Positions 18,422 to 27,273 of a DNA stretch of 64,000 bases are shown here, piece after piece. The notes under the pieces were generated by a model. That model ran no database searches. It saw only the letters and a program-made list of their open reading frames with translations, and was not told the DNA's origin. The stretch lies in assembly GCA_963809925.1 (NCBI GenBank), contig CAWELH010000008.1:620001-684000 (forward strand), read 5' to 3'. A program made the position numbers and the translations under genes. Position 1 is the stretch's first letter. Each line of letters starts with the position of its first letter. Source of the stretch: DASQZK01 sp963809925. Lineage in GTDB: Bacteria > Bacteroidota > Bacteroidia > Bacteroidales > GCA-2748055.

Positions 18422-18480
18422 GGAGGTTATGGGGTTATGAGGTTATGGGGTTATGGGGTTATGAAATTAGAGAGTTAGGG
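18422..18480. repeat. Short degenerate direct repeat of GGTTATGGG type
   Basis: Immediately after the stop codon of the MetH-like gene, a 9-base motif close to GGTTATGGG recurs about four to five times in 60 bp. Similar low-complexity tracts, richer in GTGATGAAG, flank the other arrays. Confidence 0.7.
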
Positions 18481-18513
18481 ATACTGTTCTTTAGGCCACT
18501 CTTCAATTCAACA

Positions 18514-18704
18514 AACCGCGTCCACCGTATCTTCAGTGTAAGTGGACCGCATCCACCGTAGCTTCAGTGTAAGTGGACCGCGTCCACCGTAGCTTCAGTG
18601 TAAGTGGACCGCGTCCACCGTAGCTTCAGTGTAAGTGGACCGCATCCACCGTAGCTTCAGTGTAAGTGGACCGCGTCCACCGTAGCTTTAGCGGAGGTGG
18701 ATCG
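18514..18704. repeat. Tandem array A, six 31-bp units
   Basis: Six direct copies at exactly 31-bp spacing, measured from the GTAG/GTAT step at 18527, 18558, 18589, 18620, 18651 and 18682. Units contain CCACCGTAGCTTCAGTGTAA with few substitutions and no spacers. It is the same sequence family as the arrays at 19351, 27771 and 61185. Confidence 0.93.
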
Positions 18705-18814
18705 GCAAACCCCCTTCGACAGACTTAGGGACCACCCTTCGGCAAGCTCTGGGACCGGACGCATATTTTCTATCGGATGATTATTTCGAGTATGGTTTTA
18801 GATTGTGCCCTTAC

Positions 18815-19028
18815 AATATTGTTCTTATATACTATATTCAGGGGATCCCACCCCCCGCCCACCACCCTTAATGCTCCGAAAGAACAAATCTCAGCTACCC
18901 TCTATCATGTTATAAAACAGAGCGCAGAAATTAATATTCACGTCAAACCAGGTTCCCCCGTGCCCCCCGATTAAACCTTAATGTGAAATACGACAGAATA
19001 TCAGCCAGGACAAATATGTTTTTTTCGA
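18815..19028. repeat. 214-bp dispersed element, copy 1
   Basis: Aligns over its whole length with 60560-60773. Long identical blocks include CCACCACCCTTAATG-like and AACAAATCTCAGCTACCCTC segments and a run of T before CG at the right end. Some blocks differ, so the copies are old or diverging. Both copies keep one forward reading frame with a shared peptide segment (KEQISATL and KPGSPVPP), but no coding case can be made from two copies. Confidence 0.85.
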
Positions 19029-19065
19029 ACATCCCCCAATCACCAACTCGCTAAATTACCAAATA

Positions 19066-19131
19066 GGAAGTGATGAAGTGATGAGGTGATGAAGTTAGGA
19101 AGTTAAAAAGTTATAGGTTAGAAGGTGATGG
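19066..19131. repeat. GTGATGAAG-type minisatellite
   Basis: Consecutive GTGATGA(A/G)G and GTTAGGAAG-like 9-mers form a short degenerate tract. It is closely matched at 27604-27655 and 61107-61140, each time just before a 30/31-bp array. Confidence 0.75.
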
Positions 19132-19141
19132 GGAGAGCGTG

Positions 19142-19259
19142 AGAGGTGTTTGTAGAAACGCTTCTTCCATGCCGGAGGCATTCTCCAACAATAGCCATGG
19201 TTTTGCCCATGGATTGGTAAATGTTCTTTAATTCATCCCCAGTTCACCAAACTGCGTCT
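19142..19259. repeat. REP-like hairpin module, copy 1
   Basis: About 118 bp nearly identical to 27662-27779 (roughly nine mismatches by eye). It contains the small palindromes ATGCCGGAGGCAT (19169-19181) and CCATGG..CCATGG around 19195-19212, which can fold as hairpins. Array B follows about 90 bp later. Confidence 0.85.
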
Positions 19260-19350
19260 ACCGAAGCTCCAGCGTAGGTAGATCACCAAACCATGTCCGC
19301 CGTAGCTTGCGCCACCGCTAGAGCTAAGGCGGCACGCGGTCAACAAAGGT

Positions 19351-19800
19351 GGCTGCGTCCGCCGTAGCTTCAGCAAAGGTGGCTGCGTCCGCCGTAGCTT
19401 CAGCGAAGGTGGCTGTGTCCGCCGTAGCTTCAGCGAAGGTGGCTGTGTCCGCCGTAGCTTCAGCAAAGGTGGCTGTGTCCGCCGTAGCTTCAGCGAAGGT
19501 GGCTGTGTCCGCCGTAGCTTCAGCGAAGGTGGCTGTGTCCGCCGTAGCTTCAGCGAAGGTGGCTGTGTCCGCCGTAGCTTCAGCGAAGGTGGCTGTGTCC
19601 GCCGTAGCTTCAGCGAAGGTGGCTGTGTCCGCCGTAGCTTCAGCAAAGGTGGCTGTGTCCGCCGTAGCTTCAGCAAAGGTGGCTGCGTCCGCCGTAGCTT
19701 CAGCGAAGGTGGCTGTGTCCGCCGTAGCTTCAGAAAAGGTGGCTGCGTCCGCCGTAGCTTCAGAAAAGGTGGCTGCGTCCGCCGTAGCTTCAGCGAAGGT
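19351..19800. repeat. Tandem array B, fifteen 30-bp units
   Basis: Fifteen perfectly phased 30-bp units, differing mainly at two positions (TGCG/TGTG and CAGCAA/CAGCGA/CAGAAA). Degenerate units flank it at 19245-19350. Because 30 is divisible by three, reading frames stay open on both strands, giving artefactual repeat proteins. Each unit holds a small inverted repeat CTTCAGCGAAG and a GGTGG..CCGCC pair across unit borders. It lies between the 3' ends of two converging genes. Confidence 0.96.
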
Positions 19801-19845
19801 GGATCAAATCTTCGCTGGTTGTTGAAAGGAACCAAAACGACGGTT

Positions 19846-21324
19846 TTACAGTTTTTTATTCAGTATCACAAAAAGCAATGTAACAGTCAGCCATTGCATT
19901 ACGCAGGTCATAAAACTGAACGGGCTGAACGGGTTATACCAGCTTCCTGGAGCAAGATCGGTGATCGCCAGGGTGAGCCACCAAATCAGTAGAACAACTG
20001 CACCGGCAGGTACCAGCCACATAATTGTGATATCCCACCAGCGCCCGATTTCCCAGTCAAATCTTGCGGTCTCCATTTCTTTTCTGAGTTTGCCGGCACC
20101 ATAGCGTGAAATGTTCAATGCAATGAATGCCCCGGAGATCATTAGTCCTATTCCCCACACAAAGTCCTGGTTACTCAGGAAATTCAGGCTCATGGCCGAT
20201 GGAATGCCGAGGAGATATACCACGCTAACTACAATCCACACCGCCTTTGATCGTTTTATGCCCCGGTCGACCAGAACTCTTGCCGACATTTCGAACATGG
20301 ATATCATGGATGAAAATCCGGCGAAGGTAAGTCCGAGGAAAAACATGACTGCCAATGGCCTGCCAAAACTCATCTTTGCGAATAGCAACGGCATCCATAT
20401 GAATGTAAGACCTGTACTTGCAGGGCCGCTGGTCTGCATAACCTCAAGCACCTGGCTATCGCTGTAACCCATACCTTTTTGCAAAACCGAAAAGACAGTA
20501 CCAAAAATCATGATGGCCATAAGCAGGGAGATGGTGTTGTTACCAATACCGGTAATGAAAGCATTTTTTATGGTACCGTGCTCGGTGCGCATATAGGCGG
20601 CATAGGTAAGGAACAGACCCCAGCCGGCTCCGGTATCCCAGGCGTTCTGTGTAAGTGCCTGCAGCCAGATCGAAGGATCACCCAGTTGACTCCATTGCGG
20701 ACGGAATAGATAGGCAATGCCCTCTGCGGCACCAGGAAGCAGCAGAGAACGGATCACTGCTGTTAAAATGATCAGGATCAGTACAGGAATCAAAACACGG
20801 TTGACCTTTTCAATAGACCGGATGCCTTTCATGATGGCCATAGCACCAACAAAAACAGCGGTAAAGTGCAGGATATATGGCCATGGTCCGGCCTGGAAAT
20901 TTTCCCAAATGAGGGCAGAAGCCCCAGAATCGGATGGCAAACCATGAATAATCATGAATACAAAAAAATAAATCGCCCAGCCAACAATGACTGCATAGAA
21001 AAAGCTGATGGAAGTGGCGACAAAGGCAACAAAAGCTCCCATCCAGGCAAATTTTTTCCCCATGCCTCCAATGAAGGCACCCACAACGCCGGATCGGAAC
21101 CTCCGGCCCAGGAAATATTCAGCAATAATTAACGGGATACTCCAGACAAGCAAAAAAATGATCCAGGCGATGATGAGGGCACCGGCTCCGTGATCACCCC
21201 CATTCTGTGCCGCAATACGAGGGAAACGCCAGATGTTCCCCGTCCCTACGGCAATACCCAGAGTGCTGAGAAGAAGCCCGAGGCGGGATGAGAAACGCTG
21301 ATTTACAGATGTATCGGAAGCCAT
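19846..21324 (-). CDS. Sodium-dependent transporter, neurotransmitter:sodium symporter family
   Basis: Inner-membrane Na+-coupled importer of the NSS/SNF family (LeuT fold), 492 residues with about 12 hydrophobic segments. The family signature near the N-terminus is clear (GTGNIWRFPRIAAQNGG), and TM6 and TM8 regions (DTGAGWGLFLTYAAY and SSMISMFEMSARV) look typical. Bacterial members import amino acids such as tryptophan, tyrosine, leucine or alanine. The substrate here is unknown. It is divergent from the PLP-enzyme operon, with 245 bp between the starts, and its 3' end abuts tandem array B. It could supply the amino-acid operon across the divide, but this is speculation. Confidence 0.9.
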   Translation of the reverse strand: MASDTSVNQRFSSRLGLLLSTLGIAVGTGNIWRFPRIAAQNGGDHGAGALIIAWIIFLLVWSIPLIIAEYFLGRRFRSGVVGAFIGGMGKKFAWMGAFVAFVATSISFFYAVIVGWAIYFFVFMIIHGLPSDSGASALIWENFQAGPWPYILHFTAVFVGAMAIMKGIRSIEKVNRVLIPVLILIILTAVIRSLLLPGAAEGIAYLFRPQWSQLGDPSIWLQALTQNAWDTGAGWGLFLTYAAYMRTEHGTIKNAFITGIGNNTISLLMAIMIFGTVFSVLQKGMGYSDSQVLEVMQTSGPASTGLTFIWMPLLFAKMSFGRPLAVMFFLGLTFAGFSSMISMFEMSARVLVDRGIKRSKAVWIVVSVVYLLGIPSAMSLNFLSNQDFVWGIGLMISGAFIALNISRYGAGKLRKEMETARFDWEIGRWWDITIMWLVPAGAVVLLIWWLTLAITDLAPGSWYNPFSPFSFMTCVMQWLTVTLLFVILNKKL

Positions 21325-21538
21325 GATGCAAATTCAGTTTTGCTGCATATAAAGCTAGTAAAAAATGAGAAACCGAGCTTCCCGGCGACCCATGGATATC
21401 ATGGCAGTTAAAATGCTTCTTCGTAACCACAGGATTTTAAAACCTAACTTTCAGCGCTCGATTCAGCCTCCCCAACTTTCACCCCCCTCTACTGTTTATA
21501 TTATAAGGTGAATAAAAAGAAAACGCCTGTTTATGTCT

Positions 21539-21546
21539 TACCTTTA
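21539..21546 (+). promoter_or_regulatory. Candidate -7 box for the PLP-enzyme/DgcN-like operon
   Basis: TACCTTTA lies 23 bp before the GTG start and matches TAnnTTTG at seven of eight positions. No convincing -33 element was seen. Confidence 0.35.
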
Positions 21547-21569
21547 TGCGATTAACAAACTGATCTGCA

Positions 21570-22667
21570 GTGGATACCAAACAATATCATAACACTAACA
21601 CGCCATATGCCCTTATTGACGGCGCTTCTGCATTCGGCCTGGCTATATCGTCCGAATCAGAAGAGCTGAAAAAAACGGTGACCAACACGGAAAATGATAT
21701 GGTGGACCGTCTGGAAGCCTATGAGGATATCTTCAATATCGAAGTTGGCGATACCAGTCTGAGCCGTGCCCGGAATATAGAAAGGGAAACAGGCATCAAG
21801 CAGCTTTATATCAAGTTTGAAGGAAACAATCCCACGGGAACTCAGAAGGACCGTATCGCCTTTGCCCAAAGTATGGACGCCCTTCGTCGGGGTTATGATA
21901 CATTGACCCTGGCAACATGCGGAAATTATGGTGTGGCAATGGCTCTTGCTTCAAGCATGGCAGGACTGCGGTGCATCATATGCATCCCTGAAAACTATCA
22001 TACAAAACGTGTTACAGAGATGGTTGGCCTGGGTGCCGAAATCCTCCGTACCGAAGGGGATTATGAGAAAGCCGTGGACTTTTCCCAGAAACTTGCGCTG
22101 GAAAAGGAGTTTTATGATGCCAATCCCGGTGGTGCCAATACACATCTCCAGCTCATATCCTATGCAGAAATCGCCTATGAGATCTATGATTCCCTGCGCG
22201 ATGCCCCGAAGGTCCTGGCTGCGCCGGTTTCCAACGGAACCATGCTCGCCGGAATTCACCGTGGTTTTGCAACGCTCTATAAACGGGGTAAAACATCACG
22301 TATACCCCGTATCGTAGCCGGATCATCCTTTAAGAAAAACCCGATTATCCTCTCCTACAAGAAAGGACTGGATTATTGCGAGGATCTGAAGCCTGAGTCA
22401 ATCAGGGAAACTTCTGTAAACGAAGCCCTCATAAACTGGCATTCCTATGATGGTGATGTGGCCCTGTATGCCCTTCATTCGACCGGGGGCTGGGCCGATG
22501 ACGTGTCCGATAATAAGCTTATTCACTACTCGAAAATACTTAAAGATAAGGAAGGTCTCAATGTGCTTCCGGCATCCACCGCTGGTCTCATAGCCCTCCT
22601 GGAACTGCATAAAAAGGAAAATTTTAATAACGACAGGTTTGTTGCCATCCTTACCGGCAGAAAATAA
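21570..22667 (+). CDS. Threonine-synthase-like PLP-dependent enzyme
   Basis: Fold-type II PLP enzyme of the threonine synthase/threonine dehydratase group, 365 residues. The PLP lysine is Lys93 in NPTGTQKDRIA. ATCGNYGVAMA binds the phosphate region, and a GGWADDV segment occurs near the C-terminus. The start used is GTG at 21570; an internal ATG at residue 44 is an alternative but would cut off the usual N-terminal region. Ordinary threonine synthases are longer, so the true reaction is uncertain: it may be beta- or gamma-elimination or replacement on a hydroxy- or phospho-amino acid. First gene of an operon with DgcN-like, PP-loop-creatininase and epimerase genes. Confidence 0.75.
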   Translation: MDTKQYHNTNTPYALIDGASAFGLAISSESEELKKTVTNTENDMVDRLEAYEDIFNIEVGDTSLSRARNIERETGIKQLYIKFEGNNPTGTQKDRIAFAQSMDALRRGYDTLTLATCGNYGVAMALASSMAGLRCIICIPENYHTKRVTEMVGLGAEILRTEGDYEKAVDFSQKLALEKEFYDANPGGANTHLQLISYAEIAYEIYDSLRDAPKVLAAPVSNGTMLAGIHRGFATLYKRGKTSRIPRIVAGSSFKKNPIILSYKKGLDYCEDLKPESIRETSVNEALINWHSYDGDVALYALHSTGGWADDVSDNKLIHYSKILKDKEGLNVLPASTAGLIALLELHKKENFNNDRFVAILTGRK

Positions 22668-22677
22668 CATACTGAGC

Positions 22678-23754
22678 ATGAAAAATACTCTTGACGGCCC
22701 GGCCCTGGTCTATTGTGAAGGGGCCTTCAACACCACAAACGGTAAAACAGCTCACGGCCTCGTGCGCTTCACTGAGAGATATGACGTCGTTGCCGTCATC
22801 GACTCCCGATACTCCGGCCACGATGCCGGGGAAGTTCTCGACGGAAAAAAAAATGGGATCCTGGTTTTCGCTTCCGTCGACAGCGCATTTGAAAATGCTG
22901 AAAACAATGGTATAAAACCCTCGAATTTTGTCATTGGTCTTGCCCCTGACGGTGGACGCCTGGACATCAGCGCAAGAAAAGATATCATCCGGGCCATCGG
23001 GCTTGGTATGAATATTGACTCCGGACTCCATGATTTTATTGGTGACGACCCTGAATTCTTCAACCTTGCCCGTGACAGGAGGGTGCGTATCCGGGATATC
23101 CGGAAAACACCCTCACGGGATAAACTGCACTTTTTCACAGGAAACATAGAAGAAGTAAACTGCCTTAAACTAGCCGTACTTGGTACCGATTCGGCCATTG
23201 GCAAACGTACCACTGCCTGGATTATTGTTCACGGACTCTGCAATGCCGGCTTTAAAGCCGAACTGATCGGAACCGGCCAAACCGCATGGATGCAGGGGGC
23301 AAAGTACAGCCTCATCATGGACTCCCTGATCAATGATTTCGTATCGGGGGAGATCGAATATGCAGTTCACGAAGCCTGGAAGAATGAAAAACCAGATGTG
23401 ATCGTCATAGAAGGTCAGGGAAGCCTGCTTAATCCAGCATACCCGGGTGGTTTTGAAATTTTGGCTGCCGGCCGCCCTGATCTTGTTATTCTACAGCATG
23501 CCCCAAAACGCCAGGAATATGACGGCTTCCCGGGTTATGCTCTTCATCCGCTCGATGAACAGATACGGGCAATAGAGGTAATCTCCGGAAAGAAAGTTGC
23601 AGCCATCACCATAAATCATGAAAATATGACCGACAGTGAAATAGCCGTGTCTGAAGCCCGTATTGAAAAAGAAACCGGTTTGCCCGCCTCCGACGTTCTG
23701 AAGTCAGGCCCTGAAAAATTACTGAAAATTCTTAGGCCACTTATCACATCATGA
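22678..23754 (+). CDS. DUF1611/DgcN-like protein
   Basis: Member of the DUF1611/COG3367 family, 358 residues. An N-terminal Rossmann-like half (LVYCEGAFN...VVAVIDS) is followed by a P-loop half with GTDSAIGKRTT, DVIVIEGQGSLL and a late LQHAPKR segment. The start is ATG at 22678, ten bases after the preceding stop. From memory, the characterised homologue DgcN of marine bacteria acetylates D-glutamate and acts with the enolase-superfamily racemase DgcA. A gene of that superfamily lies three genes downstream here, so a role in D-glutamate chemistry is plausible. The substrate is not proven. Confidence 0.75.
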   Translation: MKNTLDGPALVYCEGAFNTTNGKTAHGLVRFTERYDVVAVIDSRYSGHDAGEVLDGKKNGILVFASVDSAFENAENNGIKPSNFVIGLAPDGGRLDISARKDIIRAIGLGMNIDSGLHDFIGDDPEFFNLARDRRVRIRDIRKTPSRDKLHFFTGNIEEVNCLKLAVLGTDSAIGKRTTAWIIVHGLCNAGFKAELIGTGQTAWMQGAKYSLIMDSLINDFVSGEIEYAVHEAWKNEKPDVIVIEGQGSLLNPAYPGGFEILAAGRPDLVILQHAPKRQEYDGFPGYALHPLDEQIRAIEVISGKKVAAITINHENMTDSEIAVSEARIEKETGLPASDVLKSGPEKLLKILRPLITS

Positions 23755-23786
23755 GAATTGCCATATAAATATAAAATACAAATCCG

Positions 23787-26105
23787 ATGCAGCTGGAAGA
23801 TTTCACCGTTTTTGACAGCCTGACTGTTTCAACTCCCGTCATCAATAAAAACAAAATCAGCTCAAAGTACATCCTACGGAAACCCGGAGGTGAAGAAGCC
23901 GAAAATGATCTGACGTATTCTTTTGAGGAAGATGTTTTTGACCCGGCTTCAGACACAGACCGAAACCTTGCATCGATGATGCTGTCTCAGGTTGCCCTGA
24001 ATTATGGACTGTTCTGCAGGGAAATCATCTTCGACGGATTGTATGACGACACGGATCGACGATTTATCCGTGACATGATGGAGAACACCTCACGTGAGAT
24101 CTATGTGAATAAACTTCTGAAACCAAATCCTTTTCTCACCGATGACTTCACGGGTCTTCAGGCTGAGAAGATGAAAAAGTACACGGTTGCAGATATCCGG
24201 TTTAGAAATACCACAGACGGAGAATCTTCAGTATTTGAATGGGAACATTGGGATACAGTACGCAACAGGCATTGTATCCTGAGCAGCGGAGGCAAAGACA
24301 GCCTGCTGAGCTATGGTATCATGAACGAACTGGAAAAAGAAGTTTACCCAATATTTGTCAATGAATCGGGTCGGCATTGGTTCACAGCGCTGAATGCATA
24401 CCGTTCAATGAAAGAACATGACCCGGGCACATCAAGGGTATGGTGTAATTCCGATCGCATATTTAACTGGGTATTGCGGAATATGCCCTTCATTCGCCCG
24501 GATTTTAGTAATGTGAGGGCCGACGAATATCCGGTTCGATTATGGACCGTAGCCGTATTTATTTTCGGAGTATTACCCGTAATGAAGAAACGGGGGATCG
24601 GCCGGCTCCTTATCGGGGATGAATTTGACACAACACGTAAACTCAGTTATCTTGGGATTACCCATTATGACGGATTGTACGATCAGAGCCGCTTTTTTGA
24701 CAATGCCATGTCGAGGCTGTTCATGAAAAAAGGCTGGAATATAAGCCAGTTCTCTGTTCTCCGGAGCCTCTCAGAAATGCTGATCCAGAAAATACTGGTG
24801 AAACGTTACCCCCTGCTTCAGCAGGAGCAGGTGTCGTGTCATGCCGCACACGAACATGAAGGTCGAATCTATCCATGCGGAAATTGTGAAAAATGCAGGC
24901 GGATCATTGGCATGCTAGAGGCGCTCAATGAGGATCCCCGACATTGTGGGTATGAATCGGCACAAATTGAAAACGGACTTAAGAAACTTGGCAGTGCCGG
25001 AGTGAAACAGATCGGCCCTGACGCCTCACACCTATACTCACTGCTGCTTGATAAAGGTCTCATTGAATCCAATGAACACACCCGTCGATTGGCGAAGGCA
25101 CATCCACACGTTATGATGATGAGATTCGACAATGAACGATCCGTGATCAAGGATATCCCGAACGACATTCGCATCCCACTTTTCAGAATCTATGATCAGT
25201 ATGCCGATGGTGTTGTCAGACTGACCAATAAAAGGTGGAAGACTACGGATGTTTACCGTGAACCCGACATGACGGTACCCTATCCTTTCGAACTGGGTGA
25301 CAGTAAAAGCGCAGAGAACATTGTCGCCGATTACCTGTGGGGCGAGATGACCTGGCCGGAGATCGAAGAAAAGCTTCAGTCGGTGGATATTGCTATTCTG
25401 CCCTGCGGATCCATCGAGCAACACGGACCGCACCTGCCCGTCGACGTCGACGCTTTTGATGCCGAATACCTGGCAAGAAGAGTTGCTGAGGCATGCAGTA
25501 AACCCAGACCTTTCGTTCTTCCTCGTGTGTCATATGGTGTGGCCTACCACCATGAAGATTTTAAAGGAACGGTGAGTGTCACAAATGATGCCCTGGGCAG
25601 ACTGGTCTATGATATAGGGATGAGCCTTGCAAGGAACGGGATCCGTAAGCTTGTCATCCTGAACGGTCATGGTGACAATACCCCAACACTTAACTACGCC
25701 GCCCAGATGATTAACCGTGATGCCAATATTTTTGTATGCGTGGAAACCGGGGAAACCAGCGATGAGGACCTTTATAATATGATAGACACACCTAACGACA
25801 TCCACGCCGGGGAAATTGAAACCAGCACCACCCTGGCTATACGGCCCCACCTGGTAAAAATGGACCAGGCTAAAAACAGCACCCCTGACTTTGGCAGCGT
25901 TTACCTGAACTACACTTCGCAACGCGGAGTATCCTGGTATACCCGGACCCGCAATATAAGTAAGACAGGTGTAATGGGCGATCCAACAAAAGCTAGCGCT
26001 GAAAAAGGGAGAAAAATGTGGGAGATCATGATCGCTCATCTCGTGATCTTTGTCGAACAGCTCAAGAGCAGTAACCTGGAAGACCTGTACCAAAGAAAAT
26101 ACTGA
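23787..26105 (+). CDS. PP-loop (MurL-like) domain fused to creatininase-family amidohydrolase
   Basis: One uninterrupted frame of 772 residues with two enzyme parts. Residues about 1-400 contain a PP-loop ATP pyrophosphatase motif (SSGGKDS, 166-172), a LLIGDEFD segment (274-281) and a Cys cluster CGNCEKC (364-370). This arrangement recalls MurL, the ATP-dependent epimerase acting on UDP-MurNAc-L-Ala-L-Glu, but that match is from memory. Residues about 515-765 are a creatininase-type amidohydrolase with E544-Q-H546-G-P-H549, NGHGDN (626-631) and HAGEIETS (673-680; Glu676). The link region, about 400-510, is unassigned. The protein could activate a carboxylate as an adenylate and then cleave or form an amide. 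Start ATG lies 32 bp after the DgcN-like gene. Confidence 0.72.
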   Translation: MQLEDFTVFDSLTVSTPVINKNKISSKYILRKPGGEEAENDLTYSFEEDVFDPASDTDRNLASMMLSQVALNYGLFCREIIFDGLYDDTDRRFIRDMMENTSREIYVNKLLKPNPFLTDDFTGLQAEKMKKYTVADIRFRNTTDGESSVFEWEHWDTVRNRHCILSSGGKDSLLSYGIMNELEKEVYPIFVNESGRHWFTALNAYRSMKEHDPGTSRVWCNSDRIFNWVLRNMPFIRPDFSNVRADEYPVRLWTVAVFIFGVLPVMKKRGIGRLLIGDEFDTTRKLSYLGITHYDGLYDQSRFFDNAMSRLFMKKGWNISQFSVLRSLSEMLIQKILVKRYPLLQQEQVSCHAAHEHEGRIYPCGNCEKCRRIIGMLEALNEDPRHCGYESAQIENGLKKLGSAGVKQIGPDASHLYSLLLDKGLIESNEHTRRLAKAHPHVMMMRFDNERSVIKDIPNDIRIPLFRIYDQYADGVVRLTNKRWKTTDVYREPDMTVPYPFELGDSKSAENIVADYLWGEMTWPEIEEKLQSVDIAILPCGSIEQHGPHLPVDVDAFDAEYLARRVAEACSKPRPFVLPRVSYGVAYHHEDFKGTVSVTNDALGRLVYDIGMSLARNGIRKLVILNGHGDNTPTLNYAAQMINRDANIFVCVETGETSDEDLYNMIDTPNDIHAGEIETSTTLAIRPHLVKMDQAKNSTPDFGSVYLNYTSQRGVSWYTRTRNISKTGVMGDPTKASAEKGRKMWEIMIAHLVIFVEQLKSSNLEDLYQRKY

Positions 26106-26106
26106 C

Positions 26107-27183
26107 ATGAAGATCCTTCATACCGAATGTTTCGCAGTGGAAATGCCATTGAAGGAACCTTACACCATCGCTTACGAAACCATCTCAACCTGTACAAATC
26201 TTTTTATCAGAGCCACCAGCGATGCCGGCGTCACAGGTTTTGGTTGCGCGGCGCCGGATGAGGGCGTCACAGGTGAAACACCGGCGATGACAATGGCAAA
26301 GTACCGAGAGGTGATCGAGCCCGGATTGAAGGGGGCTGATTTTAGCAGGATTATCCAGATTCTTGAATACCTAAAACCCGGATTGGCAAATAATCCCTCG
26401 GCGCTGGCCATGACCGATATGCTGCTTTATGATATGCTGTCAAAAAAAACAGGGCTGCCTCTTTACCGCTTCCTTGGAGGATTTCGTGATTCCATTCCTA
26501 CCAGTATTACCATAGGCATCATGAACCCCACGCTTACAACCGGTAAAGCCAGCGAATTTTACAGGCAGGGTTTCAGGATCTTTAAAGTGAAAGGCGGGAT
26601 CGATGTCGAAGAAGATATTGAAAAAGTCACCCGGTTGCGTGAACTCTTCGGTGACGAGATCTCCATCCGTTTCGATGCAAACCAGGGATATTCCGTCGAA
26701 CATGCCATCAGGTTTGTGAGCGGAACAAGAAACCAGGGTGTCGAACTCCTTGAACAACCTACACCACGTGATGATATTGAAATGCTTGGCAGGGTAAGCA
26801 ACAGCGTTTCCATCCCCGTAATGGCGGATGAGAGCCTAATGAACCTTCGTGATGTGTTCAGCCTTACCCGCAATGATCTCACTGATATGATCAACATCAA
26901 GCTCATGAAAGTGGGCGGCATCACCGAAGCACTGCATATCAATTCCGTTGCCAGGGCTGCCGGAGTCGAGACGATGGTGGGCTGCATGGATGAATCAGCA
27001 CTTTCGATCTCAGCCGGACTCCACTTTGCCCTCGCCCGTCCAAATATCTTCTATGCCGACCTCGACGGGCATCTGGATCTCAGGAATGATCCTGCAAATG
27101 GAGCGGTGATCCTCAGGAACGGCGTACTCTATCCCAGGGAGTCCCCGGGGCTGGGAGTCGAAGATCTTAAAATGAACATGTGA
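26107..27183 (+). CDS. Dipeptide epimerase, enolase superfamily (DgcA/AEE-like)
   Basis: Muconate-lactonising-type enolase-superfamily protein of 358 residues. The catalytic set is complete: K160-V-K162, metal ligands Asp190 (FDANQG), Glu216 (LLEQPTP) and Asp241 (MADES), and K265 on the opposite face. A D318-L-D320 pair near the C-terminus matches the DxD that binds the alpha-ammonium of dipeptides in L-Ala-D/L-Glu epimerases, favouring a dipeptide or N-acyl-amino-acid epimerase. The ATG at 26107, one base past the preceding stop, is chosen over an upstream in-frame start that lies inside the previous gene. The tight spacing supports translational coupling with the PP-loop fusion. Confidence 0.83.
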   Translation: MKILHTECFAVEMPLKEPYTIAYETISTCTNLFIRATSDAGVTGFGCAAPDEGVTGETPAMTMAKYREVIEPGLKGADFSRIIQILEYLKPGLANNPSALAMTDMLLYDMLSKKTGLPLYRFLGGFRDSIPTSITIGIMNPTLTTGKASEFYRQGFRIFKVKGGIDVEEDIEKVTRLRELFGDEISIRFDANQGYSVEHAIRFVSGTRNQGVELLEQPTPRDDIEMLGRVSNSVSIPVMADESLMNLRDVFSLTRNDLTDMINIKLMKVGGITEALHINSVARAAGVETMVGCMDESALSISAGLHFALARPNIFYADLDGHLDLRNDPANGAVILRNGVLYPRESPGLGVEDLKMNM

Positions 27184-27273
27184 GAACGGATCAGCAGGTA
27201 TCCTAAAAGGCTAATATCCGCGGATTTTATTCCCTTTGAAAGAAATCAATAATTTCAACCTAAATATAATAGT

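Noticed and set aside
18777..18974. Small coding gene in the 214-bp element, with the matching frame at 60442-60726
   Set aside because: A shared peptide exists, but no conserved start and only two copies are available, so it is recorded as a repeat.
18514..19800. CRISPR array
   Set aside because: The units are directly adjacent without unique spacers, and no cas genes are in the window.
19233..19835. 200-residue repeat protein on the - strand and a 158-residue one on the + strand over array B
   Set aside because: Both are open only because the 30-bp unit is divisible by three. They share no start signal or flanking coding sequence, and both would be perfect decapeptide repeats.
25530..26108. 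192-residue frame antisense to the creatininase part
   Set aside because: Overlaps the intact catalytic motifs on the + strand and shows no protein family features.
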